From assembly GCF_000213555.1 (NCBI RefSeq), contig NZ_GL891979.1, positions 637,125-701,124 of the forward strand: 64,000 bases of DNA, in the 5' to 3' direction. Under the pieces are notes generated by a model. It searched no databases. It was not told where the DNA came from and worked only from the letters and a program-made list of their open reading frames with translations. Below are positions 18,493 to 26,809 of the stretch, piece by piece (position 1 is the stretch's first letter; each line of letters starts with the position of its first letter). The translations under genes were made by a program, and so were the position numbers. This stretch comes from Dysgonomonas gadei ATCC BAA-286. Lineage in GTDB: Bacteria; Bacteroidota; Bacteroidia; Bacteroidales; Dysgonomonadaceae.

Positions 18493-18502
18493 GTATAGAT
18501 AA
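18493..18502 (-). promoter_or_regulatory. Shared phage element before the tail chaperone
   Basis: The minus strand reads TATCAAAATAAAAGTAAT, TTATCTATAC, then AGTGAGAAATAATTAAG. The following 90 bases are a low-complexity TTAATAATGAAT-type stretch before the ATG at 18383. The flanks match the orphan copy at 45033-45042. Confidence 0.6.
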
Positions 18503-18641
18503 ATTACTTTTATTTTGATAACAGATTAATTAATTTATTTCATGCGGCGATAGCAAAAAATGCTTAAAAGAGAAGAGAAAAATGAGTGTACATGCAATAA
18601 AATATTTCATGGCTTTTCGAGCAGACTCGTATTATTTTTGA

Positions 18642-18649
18642 TATATTTG
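18642..18649 (+). promoter_or_regulatory. Putative -7 box for the small lipoprotein gene
   Basis: TATATTTG fits TAnnTTTG, 41 bases before the ATG at 18691. A TTTT block at 18614-18617 is a weak -33 candidate. Confidence 0.4.
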
Positions 18650-18690
18650 AAACGATATGGCTGACTATTGAGAACTAAAAAACGTATAAA

Positions 18691-19011
18691 ATGCAAAAGA
18701 AACTATTAATCATCACTTTACTTATCGTCACCCTCGTATCCTGCGGGTCTATGAAAGATGCGATGTACTCCGAAAAGAATGTCAGGAAAGTGGAACTGGG
18801 CATGACCAAAGAAAAAGTTATATCCATAATGGGCAAATCGTACACATCGGCAGGAGCGATACAGACGCCGGAGGGCAGTGTCGAAATCATCAGATGGGAT
18901 TCGGTTGATGATCTCGAAAAATATGAATTTCAATTTGTGGATAAGATATTGAAAGAATGGCACAGGGTAAGGTTGGATTATCACGACCATCGGCCGAGAG
19001 TAGCACCATAA
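18691..19011 (+). CDS. Small BamE/SmpA-like lipoprotein
   Basis: 106 residues. A lipoprotein signal ends in LVSCGS. The mature domain has VELGMTKEKVISIMGKSYTS followed by a beta stretch with IIRWDSVDDLEKYEFQFVDKI. The G-M-T/S-K-x-x-V-x-x-x-x-G-x-P/S pattern is the hallmark of the SmpA/OmlA (BamE-like) fold, which occurs in many unrelated small envelope lipoproteins. A role in outer-membrane assembly is not implied. It is monocistronic, with a hairpin terminator at 19099-19127 shared with the convergent FAS1 gene. Confidence 0.7.
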   Translation: MQKKLLIITLLIVTLVSCGSMKDAMYSEKNVRKVELGMTKEKVISIMGKSYTSAGAIQTPEGSVEIIRWDSVDDLEKYEFQFVDKILKEWHRVRLDYHDHRPRVAP

Positions 19012-19098
19012 AGGGTTAGAGACTGAAAATGAACGAAAAAAGAGCTATAACAAAATGTTTTGGTAAAATTTAAACAGGCTCTTAATACCATATACAAG

Positions 19099-19127
19099 AA
19101 GCCCGGACAAATAATTTGTCCGGGCTT
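19099..19127. terminator. Bidirectional terminator between convergent genes
   Basis: AAGCCCGGACAAA (19099-19111) pairs perfectly with TTTGTCCGGGCTT (19115-19127) around a 3-base loop. It lies between the stops at 19011 (+) and 19168 (-). Confidence 0.85.
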
Positions 19128-19167
19128 TCACTAACCAAATGAATCTTTACTGACTGAAAGCTAAACG

Positions 19168-20184
19168 TTATTCTTCTGCTTCACCGGCTTTGTAAGTATC
19201 CGATACTATGAACAGATCGGTGCTTTCGGCGGCGTTATCCACTGGCAGATAACCGGATGCTACTTTATCTTTTTCGTCGATCACACCGTCTCCGTCCATA
19301 TCAGCTATCCTTAATGATCCCAATCCTAACTTGTCCAGTGCTGTTTCTGTTTTATATTCGGGCGCTTCGTCTATTTGCTCCTGAGTAGTGAACAAACCTA
19401 CAACCATATAGCCATCGCGGAACGAAGTTTTGCCTTCCTGCTCTACGTTATAGAATAATCCTTCGCTATTGAAATGATCAAATGCAGCCTTACCTTCGGC
19501 ATCGGTGGCTACACTGTCTACTTTTACATATTCTTCACCTTTGAGTTCGAAGAATGTAATTTTTGCACCCTCTGTCACTGCTTTTTCCGCAGCGCCTTCA
19601 GCCCATTCTTCGTTGGCGGCATATACAACAAAGTTTGCTGTAAATTTTGGAATGTCAACCACCGGAATTACCGATGCTACAACGTAGATTTTGCTTAGTC
19701 CGGCATCAGTGGCACTTGCAGAAGTCACCTCTACATCGTTTACCCAGATTTTACCATCTTTCTTGGCTATTCTGAGAGGATCGCCTTTTACACTCTCTAT
19801 GATAACTTCATCGCCTTCCTCTGCCGGAAAGTCGAATGTGCCTTTTACTATGTGGCGGGTAATATTTTCTGCTGTTACATCAGTGTCGTCTCCTCCTTCG
19901 CCCTCTTCACCTTCTTTGGGTGCTTTTGCTGATTCGGGAGCCGGTTCCTGTGTTTGGTCGGCTACAGCAAATACAGTCAGCGCTTCTGTTCCGAGGTCCT
20001 CAGACTTCACGCCTTTCAGTATATTGGTAAAATCCCCTACATTTTCCATTTCGCCCAGTTTGCCCAATACCTCTTCCAACTGTGTTTTTGCAGGCGGAGG
20101 TGTCGGATCATCATCATTACTACAGGCTACAGATGTGAAAAGCAATGCTGCCGCTACAAAACTCAAATAAAATAACTTTTTCAT
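19168..20184 (-). CDS. FAS1 (fasciclin) domain lipoprotein
   Basis: About 338 residues from the ATG at 20184, which places the lipobox SVACSN after MKKLFYLSFVAAALLFT; an ATG 9 bases upstream is also possible. A FAS1 domain spans about 35-180: LTVFAVADQ corresponds to the usual TvFAPtd box, VTAENITRHIVKGTFD to the middle, and GLSKIYVVASVI to the end. It is interrupted by an acidic Glu/Gly-rich loop. The C-terminal half is beta-rich and carries an EF-hand-like DMDGDGVIDEKD, probably calcium-binding. The protein is probably surface-exposed and adhesive, like other Bacteroidetes FAS1 lipoproteins. No operon partner is visible. Confidence 0.75.
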   Translation of the reverse strand: MKKLFYLSFVAAALLFTSVACSNDDDPTPPPAKTQLEEVLGKLGEMENVGDFTNILKGVKSEDLGTEALTVFAVADQTQEPAPESAKAPKEGEEGEGGDDTDVTAENITRHIVKGTFDFPAEEGDEVIIESVKGDPLRIAKKDGKIWVNDVEVTSASATDAGLSKIYVVASVIPVVDIPKFTANFVVYAANEEWAEGAAEKAVTEGAKITFFELKGEEYVKVDSVATDAEGKAAFDHFNSEGLFYNVEQEGKTSFRDGYMVVGLFTTQEQIDEAPEYKTETALDKLGLGSLRIADMDGDGVIDEKDKVASGYLPVDNAAESTDLFIVSDTYKAGEAEE

Positions 20185-20193
20185 AATAAACAT

Positions 20194-20558
20194 TTTCGTT
20201 AATAAAATTGATTAAAAATTTATTTAATATCAGATTGATATAATTCCTCCATCCCGAAACCCTGATAAAAAGGTATCGGTATATCCGCAATGTTTTATGT
20301 GTGAAGTTATTCGTGGCAGGTCTTCGACCAGAGAAGACAGCCTTATCTAAATTTTGATGTAGTTGTAAATCGTATCAAAAAGATTTGGCCGTTAGACGGG
20401 AATCGTCAGCTCCGGATCGACCGAAATCATAGGTAAGACGGAAAAAAAGAAAAGAATGCTGTACAGGGTATAGTGTTTTTAACTTTTTATCACATTTTCG
20501 CAGAGATATCATTGTGTATTCTTTACAATTTAAGAAAGTTCCGGTTTGATGTTATTTT
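20194..20558. other. Intergenic region upstream of the FAS1 gene
   Basis: Should hold the minus-strand promoter of the FAS1 gene. No reading frame or structured RNA recognised. Confidence 0.4.
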
Positions 20559-20628
20559 ATGTTAAAAAAAAGTTCTCGAACTACTATTTACTGTATCCTG
20601 AAAGTTACACAACCCGCTACACTTTCCT

Positions 20629-20722
20629 ATACACTCATCACTACACTCACCTATACACTCACCTATACACTCACCTATACACTCACCTATACGCTCACCT
20701 ATACGCTCACCTATACCTATAC
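20629..20722. repeat. Tandem 12-bp repeat array
   Basis: Seven consecutive 12-base units from 20629 to 20712, with consensus TATACACTCACC: three exact units, two with TATACG, and two diverged at the left end. A partial unit runs to 20722. Each junction contains CCTATAC, close to the core of the shared phage element. One plus-strand frame would encode a Leu-Thr-Tyr-Thr repeat, but a 69-residue product of such composition is unlikely to be a real protein. Confidence 0.85.
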
Positions 20723-20784
20723 TAAAGACAATACTAAACAAGACTATATAAAAAAGAAAACTATATAAAAGAAAAAAAATCAGA

Positions 20785-20794
20785 GTATAGATAA
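20785..20794 (-). promoter_or_regulatory. Shared phage element, minus-strand copy
   Basis: The minus strand reads GAATTATCTATACTCTGATT and points into the 12-bp tandem array. The next plus-strand copy is only 44 bases away at 20838, so the two copies are divergent. Confidence 0.5.
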
Positions 20795-20837
20795 TTCAAA
20801 AAAAATATAATAAAATCTGCATAAAGTTGAAATGAAT

Positions 20838-20847
20838 TTATCTATAC
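20838..20847 (+). promoter_or_regulatory. Shared phage element before a small membrane gene
   Basis: TTATCTATAC followed by CCCAAAAACG, 20 bases before the ATG at 20868. Confidence 0.6.
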
Positions 20848-20867
20848 CCCAAAAACGAAGCCGAACC

Positions 20868-21120
20868 ATGATAAATTTCATTCACAATACAGTCTACAAG
20901 CTGAAACCGGAACAGACGTCCGGTCGCATCCATCGCCTTGGATGGTTGGTATTGTGGAACATTTTTTCTTTGCTGTCGTTCTTTTTTGCAAAGTGGGAGA
21001 TACTTTTCAGGAGTAAAGATGATTGTCCGGAAGATTCTTTCCGATACGGCTGCCTGGTTTACCCTTGTGGTAGTTTTCATCTTTGCACTGCTGTTGGGGG
21101 AAGTATATCTGCTATGGTAA
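20868..21120 (+). pseudogene. Small phage-like membrane protein, apparently frameshifted
   Basis: From ATG 20868 the frame reads MINFIHNTVYKLKPEQTSGR, then a hydrophobic segment LVLWNIFSLLSFFFAKWEILF. After RSKDD it turns into Cys-rich sequence. In the +1 frame, ATG 21019 opens MIVRKILSDTAAWF followed by a clean transmembrane helix and ends GEVYLLW at 21120. The two halves together look like one small membrane protein with two helices, split by a frameshift near 21010-21025. Two overlapping small genes are the alternative. The shared promoter-like element lies upstream, so I group it with the phage genes. Function unknown. Confidence 0.4.
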
Positions 21121-21251
21121 AAACTGTAAAGCCAAAGAATATTTTCTTCGTTTTTTACCGGTTATTTTCGGCGAAAAATAAGAGTGGTGTTTTTATTGAA
21201 AGTGTTTCCCTGTCAAATGTTTCATCGTTTTATCGACACAATCTATTTTAA

Positions 21252-21658
21252 CATAGAAACAATCCATTAAACAAAATTCACTTTCGTTACGTTAATACTA
21301 TGTGTTTTTCATGGTATTAGATTTTAAGGTTAATAATGAAGATTGGTTGTTGTGAAACAACCTTTTCTTTTTATAGCCGAAATGAAATTGTTGTGAGACA
21401 ATTCATAATTGCGTTAGTTTATCAAATAAAATTATTTTCATTTTTTTTATTAAAAAAATATTAGGGAAATAATTCATCTCAGGATAATGTGGATGGGATT
21501 AGCATATATCTATTATCGTTAAATTGTGAGATCTGATAAGTTTAATTCACTTAAAATTAAACATTTATTCCCTCCGATTGTTATTTTAAAATATTGGATT
21601 ATTTGGTTCAATCTACTCACAAACAGTTTGATAATACCTAAAAAAGCATCACTTGATT
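21252..21658. other. Intergenic region before the fimbrillin-like genes
   Basis: AT-rich. It holds a stem-loop (GGTTGTT with AACAACC, about 21345-21362) followed by TTTTCTTTTT, a probable terminator for the preceding region, and a related GAAATTGTTGTGAGACAATTC just downstream. A similar GATTGTTTCACAACAACC occurs near 39975. Confidence 0.45.
21345..21372 (+). terminator. Stem-loop with T-tract
   Basis: GGTTGTT/AACAACC stem followed by TTTTCTTTTT, downstream of the plus-strand membrane gene. Confidence 0.5.
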
Positions 21659-22612
21659 ATGAAAAAAACTATCTTCAGCCTATTGGCATTGTGCTTGCTG
21701 GTGGCATGCGACAGCGATTCCGATGATTCTCCTAAATTTGATAAAGATTCTTATAGAGTCGATATCAGTGCAACAGTGCAAACCGCTAATTTAGTGAAGG
21801 CGGGACCTGTTAACGGTAATTTTACAACTGATTTTCCGATAGGCATATATGCCTACAATGTTTCGTGGAAAGCCGGTGCCGCAGCTAATGTAATCAACAG
21901 AGACTCTGCTGTGGTAGCCGGAGCTGCAGACCATAGTGTGACATTTTCCAAAGGCCCGTATTATTATCCGACAGATGGCACCGATCTCAGTTTCTTTGCA
22001 TTTGCCCCTCGTGGTGCTGAAACCTCAGCGGCTACTGCCGGTGTAAGTCCGGTAGTGGCTATTAGTATGGCAGGTCAGGAAGATCTAATGTGGGCTTCAG
22101 GTACAGGTCATAAGGCCGGATCTGCGGCCGCAGTTCATCCGGTACTTAATTTCCAGCATAAGCTTACGCAGTTGCAATTTATATTCAAATCTGATGCAAC
22201 TTATCCTGCATCGGGAAATTCCGTGGTATCACTTACTGTCAACGGACAGCCCAATCTGGCCACTATGACAGTGGAGACAGGAGCATGCACTTTTAGCGGC
22301 AGCGCCAATATGCAGGCGTTGTCTTCGGCAAACCAGACCGCAGGGATAGCTATTACCACAGCCGGTACAGCCGCAAATTCCCCTGTGATGACAAATACAG
22401 CATCGGGAGCAACTGCATATACACTTACTATCGTAGTAAAACCGGCCGGGGGAGGCTCCAATGTGACATATACCAATGTTCCTGTAAATCTTACAACTGT
22501 AGCCGGCAGCGCCCATGCCATTACACTCACATTCACCGCTACGGCTGTTAGCGCCAGTGCAACTGTGGCCGATTGGCAGACAGGTACAGGCGGTACAGTA
22601 TCTGTATTGTAA
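21659..22612 (+). CDS. Fimbrillin-family lipoprotein
   Basis: About 317 residues from the ATG at 21659. The lipoprotein signal ends LLVACDSDS. The mature protein shows features of the Bacteroidetes fimbrillin/Mfa-like fold: FPIGIYAYNVSW early, YYYPTDGTDLSFFAFAP, VLNFQHKLTQLQFIF at the domain centre, and a Thr/Ala-rich second half ending VADWQTGTGGTVSVL. Such lipoproteins are exported, acylated, and polymerise into type V pili after Arg-specific cleavage, or serve as pilus tip/accessory parts. The FimB-like partners are not adjacent. A second fimbrillin-like gene follows 82 bases downstream on the same strand and is probably co-transcribed. Confidence 0.8.
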   Translation: MKKTIFSLLALCLLVACDSDSDDSPKFDKDSYRVDISATVQTANLVKAGPVNGNFTTDFPIGIYAYNVSWKAGAAANVINRDSAVVAGAADHSVTFSKGPYYYPTDGTDLSFFAFAPRGAETSAATAGVSPVVAISMAGQEDLMWASGTGHKAGSAAAVHPVLNFQHKLTQLQFIFKSDATYPASGNSVVSLTVNGQPNLATMTVETGACTFSGSANMQALSSANQTAGIAITTAGTAANSPVMTNTASGATAYTLTIVVKPAGGGSNVTYTNVPVNLTTVAGSAHAITLTFTATAVSASATVADWQTGTGGTVSVL

Positions 22613-22694
22613 ATAATATAACATAATATACTATAGAGTACCCGGTGAATGTATCGGGTATTCTATAGCGGCTAACAGAAAGAATGGCAGTACT

Positions 22695-23702
22695 TTGAAA
22701 AATCTATTTTTTATTTTCTCTGTTTTTGGATTGTCCATATTAGGAGGATGTGCCTCCGATACAGATTTTATGTCCGATGGAGAGCCGTCACGTAAACATA
22801 TTCCTGCTGCTTTCTCGTTGGATAATGTTGCAACTAAATCCGTAGATAACACATCTTTGGGATGCGATATGGTTTTGTCCAATGATAATCCGGCAATAAC
22901 CGTATCCATGGAGAAAGAGATGCGCGAGCGAAAGACTCGGTTGTCGCATGGATTGAAGACTTCATGGACTACAGCCAACAATCAGGTGAAATGGACTACG
23001 GGTGACCGGATAGGAATGTTTATGCGTGATGCGGGAGGTAGTAATTCTTATGCAAAAGACAATGTTTTATATACTGTCGCCTTGGGAGGTGCAGCAACTG
23101 CGTCTTTGACTGCTGATGCTTCACCTCTTTATTTTCCAAACAAGAGCAGTAGTATCAAATTTTATGCATATTATCCATACTCGGCATCTGTAAGTTCGCT
23201 GTCGGTAAATTATACCTTACCGGCCGACCAGTCTACAGAACAGGCCTTAGGCAGTGCAGATATTATGTATGCTTCGCCGGCTGCCCAGAATGGTTCGTCT
23301 CCCAATGTACCTCTCACTTTCAATCATCAGATGGTATTGTTGTCCTTCAATATAAAAGGGGGGATCCTTTCGGGGCTTTTTACTCTTACCCAGGTCACAG
23401 TCAGTGGCTCGGCGGTAACCAATACGGGAGTATTAAATCTGGCTACCGGAACATTAACGCCCAATACGGCAAGCACTTTCACGGCTACCGTAAATACAAG
23501 TAAGCCTGTGAGCAATACTCTTGTTGCAAATGTAGATGTGATCATAAATCCTTGCAGGATAGTAAACAACAGTACTTTATTGCCTACCGAACTGAAAGTA
23601 ACTCTGACTTTTGGTCTGTTGTCGCATTCTACTTATCTGGTAACCAGTGGTACATTTGCTGCAGGAACAAGGTATGTATACAATCTTAATGTCGCCCTCT
23701 GA
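22695..23702 (+). CDS. Second fimbrillin-family lipoprotein
   Basis: 335 residues from a TTG start at 22695; no ATG would keep the signal peptide (KNLFFIFSVFGLSILGGCAS). The mature part repeats the fimbrillin pattern: WTTGDRIGMFMRD, YFPNKSSSIKFYAYYP, VPLTFNHQMVLLSFNI, then a beta-rich second domain ending GTRYVYNLNVAL. It matches the neighbouring gene at 21659 in fold, not closely in sequence, as expected for a major/minor pilin pair. Unlike its neighbour it carries a longer linker (about residues 25-90) before the first domain, with Arg-rich RERKTRLS at about 78-85, where a processing protease could cut. Confidence 0.75.
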   Translation: MKNLFFIFSVFGLSILGGCASDTDFMSDGEPSRKHIPAAFSLDNVATKSVDNTSLGCDMVLSNDNPAITVSMEKEMRERKTRLSHGLKTSWTTANNQVKWTTGDRIGMFMRDAGGSNSYAKDNVLYTVALGGAATASLTADASPLYFPNKSSSIKFYAYYPYSASVSSLSVNYTLPADQSTEQALGSADIMYASPAAQNGSSPNVPLTFNHQMVLLSFNIKGGILSGLFTLTQVTVSGSAVTNTGVLNLATGTLTPNTASTFTATVNTSKPVSNTLVANVDVIINPCRIVNNSTLLPTELKVTLTFGLLSHSTYLVTSGTFAAGTRYVYNLNVAL

Positions 23703-24020
23703 AATATGAATTTTAAGCGTAGTTACTCAAAATATTTTCTTTATTTGAGAAATAAACATTTATCTTTATTAGGTTATTATGGAAATCGGACTTATCAGGA
23801 AGCACGAAAAGTGAAAATGCCGAATTAAATCTTTCTAATCTCCTTTTTTAAGTGATATATTGTTAAAAATAAATCTATATTTTTCATTTTAACCATATTT
23901 GTTAAAATGCTATATATGTTAATCTTAACAAAATAATATCTAAGAAAAAATCTATATTCAATTTTTTCAATGTGTTAATGTAAAAAATAGGATGTAATTT
24001 TATATAATCCTCTCACAACT
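23703..24020. other. Intergenic region with phage-like element at its end
   Basis: Very AT-rich, with several CTATATT/TTAACA repeats but no gene. It leads into the shared element at 24021-24030. Confidence 0.4.
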
Positions 24021-24030
24021 TTATCTATAC
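24021..24030 (+). promoter_or_regulatory. Exact copy of the phage element before a host-type gene
   Basis: AACTTTATCTATAC matches the copies before the tape measure genes over 14 bases, but the following bases (TTCTTTTATG) differ and the gene start (24072) is 41 bases away. Either the element has been recruited by this DUF3244 gene or it is a chance match. Confidence 0.4.
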
Positions 24031-24071
24031 TTCTTTTATGTTTTATTAATTAAAGTAAAAACTAAACAATT

Positions 24072-24470
24072 ATGAGAATTAAATTTTTTTTTCTTGCGTT
24101 TTTGATCTCTTGCGTTGGCGGAATAGGTTATGCTGCCGTTGATAAAGTCGTGAATGTTGCTTTATATAATAGTGGGCCTGGTGAGACTGGTCCTATATTT
24201 CCTATGGCCAGAATGCTTTCTGTATCTCCGGTAACAGTGACTGTAACCGATGATGTAAACCTGAATATCTTATTCAGAACTAGTACTGGCAGAGTAGCTG
24301 TAACAATTAAAGACGAAGCAGGTGTAGTACATTATGTAAAAAATGTGGGTACATCAGAAACAACCAGCTTATCAGTAGATATCAGTATGCTTCCGGCAGG
24401 AACATATACTATATCATTTACAAATGCGGATAAGACATTGAACAAATTCGGCACTTTCGAGGTTAATTAA
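24072..24470 (+). CDS. DUF3244 family secreted protein, copy 1
   Basis: 132 residues with a signal peptide (MRIKFFFLAFLISCVGGIGYA). The mature domain is one Ig-like beta sandwich: VTVTVTDDVNLNILF, VAVTIKDEAGVVHYVKNV, LSVDISMLPAGTYTISFTNADKTL and a final FGTFEVN. This is the DUF3244 pattern. Such proteins in Bacteroidales are usually encoded next to TPR regulators, as here with the gene at 24549; a hairpin at 24501-24528 separates them and may make downstream expression lower. A second copy of the pair follows at 26326-28513. Confidence 0.8.
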   Translation: MRIKFFFLAFLISCVGGIGYAAVDKVVNVALYNSGPGETGPIFPMARMLSVSPVTVTVTDDVNLNILFRTSTGRVAVTIKDEAGVVHYVKNVGTSETTSLSVDISMLPAGTYTISFTNADKTLNKFGTFEVN

Positions 24471-24500
24471 TCGTTTTTTTTATATAATAAATTTTAGAGG

Positions 24501-24528
24501 GGTTCGGGTTTACCAGCCCGAACCTTTT
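24501..24528 (+). terminator. Hairpin between DUF3244 and TPR genes, copy 1
   Basis: GGTTCGGG (24501-24508) pairs with CCCGAACC (24517-24524), followed by TTTT. It probably works as a partial terminator, so the small secreted protein is made in excess over the regulator. Confidence 0.7.
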
Positions 24529-24548
24529 CAATTCTAGGTTTTAGTTTA

Positions 24549-26255
24549 ATGAAAAATATAGCATTTGGTAATAGTTATATACTTTGTCTACTACTAATTT
24601 TCTTTTTCTATTCCTGCAAAAAAGACAATCATTCCGCAGCATTGTTAATAAAGGCACAGAGTATTGCTGAAAATAAACCGTCTGAAGCCCTTCTTTTGCT
24701 AGATTCTATCAGCAATCCGGAGCAGATGGATAGAAATAGCTATATGCAATATATAGTAACAAGGGTACAGGCTAAATTTAATATTCATAGGCCTGATATA
24801 AAAAATGACACCTTGATTTTCGATGCATATAAGTATTTTGACGAGAAGAAAAATTATCCCCAAGCAGCTCTGGCTCACTATCATACAGCAGCCCTATATA
24901 ATGCAAATGAATTTGCGGACAAAGAATTGGAACATTTTAAATTAGCCACGCATTATGCTCTAAAAGCAGGAGATAATCTTTTGGCAGGCAAAAGTCTTCA
25001 TTGGATTGGAAACCTGTATCACCGGAAGAATATCCAGGACAGTGCTATAGCTAATTATAAACGTGCTTTACATTATTACCCGGTAAGTAAAGAGTCTGAG
25101 AAATATATATTGCATGCAATAAATCTTATAGGTTTTTCCTATGAAATGGAAAATCATTTTGATAGTGCATTTGTTTATTTTAATAAGGGTATGCAATTGG
25201 CGAAACAACTTGATAATAAAGCTTCCCAAATAACCTTTTCTCATTTATTAGGTATTGTTTATCGTGATTTGGGAGACTTTCCAAAAGCAGAATCCTATTT
25301 GCAAGAAGCAATACATGGAACTACCAATCGGGATGAGAAACGGCGCATTAATCTCAGTATACTCATGCTATACAATGACATGAACAAACTCGATTCTGCA
25401 ATGTATTATTCTAATCAACTGTTGTCATATATTCCTGAAATGACTTTTGCTTACACCGTTCAGGAAAGCTATGCAGCCATATCGGAATACTATAAGAAAA
25501 GCGGTGATTATAAAACGGCGCTGTATTACAATAATCTGTATGATGTTACTACCCGGGAAATCAAAGAAGCCGATAATACAAAAAAACTCGCCGAAGCCGA
25601 CAGAAAATACAAAGCGGTTATAGAACAACAGGAACTGCAAAGTACACGCTTGCGTAGTTATTTGTATTTAATAGGTACTGTATCATTTACTTTGATTATT
25701 CTTATGACTATCTGTTTCAGAGGCAGGACATCGCGTCTCAAACGTCAGAGAGTCGCTGAACGTAACAAGTTACTCGAGGAACAGTCGCAGGTGCACGCAA
25801 AATTGCTTGAGCACCAGCACGAAAGCCTTACATATATGCAGGGCATATATCGCAGTATCGTGGACGAATGGGTGGATATAGACAAAAAGGTAAAGTCTCT
25901 GGCTAAAGAATTCGGGGTAAAGGAAGAACCCGAACTCTATATGAAAATAAAGCAAATGATAGAAAATTTTAAGCAAAATACCAACCAGCAACTCGTCGTA
26001 CTTGCTAAAGAGCATTTTCTGAAACAACCCTATGGCGATAGTGCTGTTTCTACCCTGAAAGATAAGGATTTACTGCTGTTTATGCTTTATTATTGCGGAT
26101 ATAAACGTAACGATGTCGCAATTTTGTTGGGTGTTAATCCTCACAAGGATAATATGGCCTTCCGCAAGCTGGATTTGAGGAACAAACTTCTCAAAGTCGG
26201 TATGGAACAGTACGATATTGAAAAAATATTATTTTCGGAAGAAAATGTAAATTAA
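24549..26255 (+). CDS. TPR lipoprotein with transmembrane helix and HTH-like C-terminus, copy 1
   Basis: 568 residues. Signal ending FFYSCKKD with lipobox Cys23. TPR-type helical repeats cover about 30-360 (for example DKELEHFKLATHYALKAGDNLLAG and IANYKRALHYYP). A transmembrane helix lies at about 372-392. A coiled coil follows from RLKRQRVAERNKLLEEQ, and a C-terminal domain contains LLLFMLYYCGYKRNDVAILL and FRKLDLRNKLLKVG, resembling a helix-turn-helix. This layout suggests a membrane-bound regulator with periplasmic TPR sensor and cytoplasmic DNA-binding end. A lipobox together with an internal helix is unusual. It lies downstream of the DUF3244 gene, a likely target or signal. Confidence 0.75.
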   Translation: MKNIAFGNSYILCLLLIFFFYSCKKDNHSAALLIKAQSIAENKPSEALLLLDSISNPEQMDRNSYMQYIVTRVQAKFNIHRPDIKNDTLIFDAYKYFDEKKNYPQAALAHYHTAALYNANEFADKELEHFKLATHYALKAGDNLLAGKSLHWIGNLYHRKNIQDSAIANYKRALHYYPVSKESEKYILHAINLIGFSYEMENHFDSAFVYFNKGMQLAKQLDNKASQITFSHLLGIVYRDLGDFPKAESYLQEAIHGTTNRDEKRRINLSILMLYNDMNKLDSAMYYSNQLLSYIPEMTFAYTVQESYAAISEYYKKSGDYKTALYYNNLYDVTTREIKEADNTKKLAEADRKYKAVIEQQELQSTRLRSYLYLIGTVSFTLIILMTICFRGRTSRLKRQRVAERNKLLEEQSQVHAKLLEHQHESLTYMQGIYRSIVDEWVDIDKKVKSLAKEFGVKEEPELYMKIKQMIENFKQNTNQQLVVLAKEHFLKQPYGDSAVSTLKDKDLLLFMLYYCGYKRNDVAILLGVNPHKDNMAFRKLDLRNKLLKVGMEQYDIEKILFSEENVN

Positions 26256-26325
26256 AATATCTAACTTTATCAATTGGCTGTAAATGCCTGTTTAGAATAC
26301 GCAATAATTTAAAAATTAATCTATT

Positions 26326-26730
26326 ATGAGAACAAAATTTTACTTCTTAGTGTTTATTATGTTGTGTCTGGGGGGAACGGCTTTTGCTGGTAAAATAGTA
26401 GATGTTCCAGTGGGAGACGGACCCGGCGAAGGTGGTCCAACTATAAATCCTCCGGCTGCACGAATGGCTGTTATGTCTCCTATATCTCCTATATCGGTAA
26501 AAATGGTTGATGATAAGAGTCTGGTAGTATCATTCAGTGCTAATTTAGGTGTTGTAACTGTAGCCGTTAAAGACGAAGCTGGCGCTGTATATTACACAAA
26601 GGTTGTAAATACGTCATATTCAGGCAAATTGTCGGTAAATATTTCTGCACTTCCAGCAGGCACATATACCATAACATTTGTAAATACTGCTACTTCTTTG
26701 AAAAAATATGGTACCTTTGAAATTGATTGA
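26326..26730 (+). CDS. DUF3244 family secreted protein, copy 2
   Basis: 134 residues and clearly paralogous to the gene at 24072: signal peptide, the same GPGE-x-G-P linker after the signal, VTVAVKDEAGAVYYTKVV, LSVNISALPAGTYTITFVN and KKYGTFEID at the end. Its upstream region does not carry the TTATCTATAC element of copy 1. Part of a tandem duplication with the TPR gene at 26810. Confidence 0.8.
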   Translation: MRTKFYFLVFIMLCLGGTAFAGKIVDVPVGDGPGEGGPTINPPAARMAVMSPISPISVKMVDDKSLVVSFSANLGVVTVAVKDEAGAVYYTKVVNTSYSGKLSVNISALPAGTYTITFVNTATSLKKYGTFEID

Positions 26731-26761
26731 TATTAAATTTTTCAAATAACAATATTGAGGG

Positions 26762-26790
26762 GGTTCGGGACTTGTAATCCCGAACCTTTT
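26762..26790 (+). terminator. Hairpin between DUF3244 and TPR genes, copy 2
   Basis: GGTTCGGGA (26762-26770) pairs with TCCCGAACC (26778-26786), followed by TTTT. The stem matches that at 24501-24528, so the attenuator was duplicated with the genes. Confidence 0.7.
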
Positions 26791-26809
26791 CTAGTCTGGT
26801 TCTTTTTTA

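Noticed and set aside
20559..20768. 69-residue frame over the 12-bp tandem array, and the array as a possible CRISPR
   Set aside because: The frame exists only because 12 is a multiple of three; the Leu-Thr-Tyr-Thr product is not credible. The units are contiguous, with no spacers, so it is not a CRISPR array.
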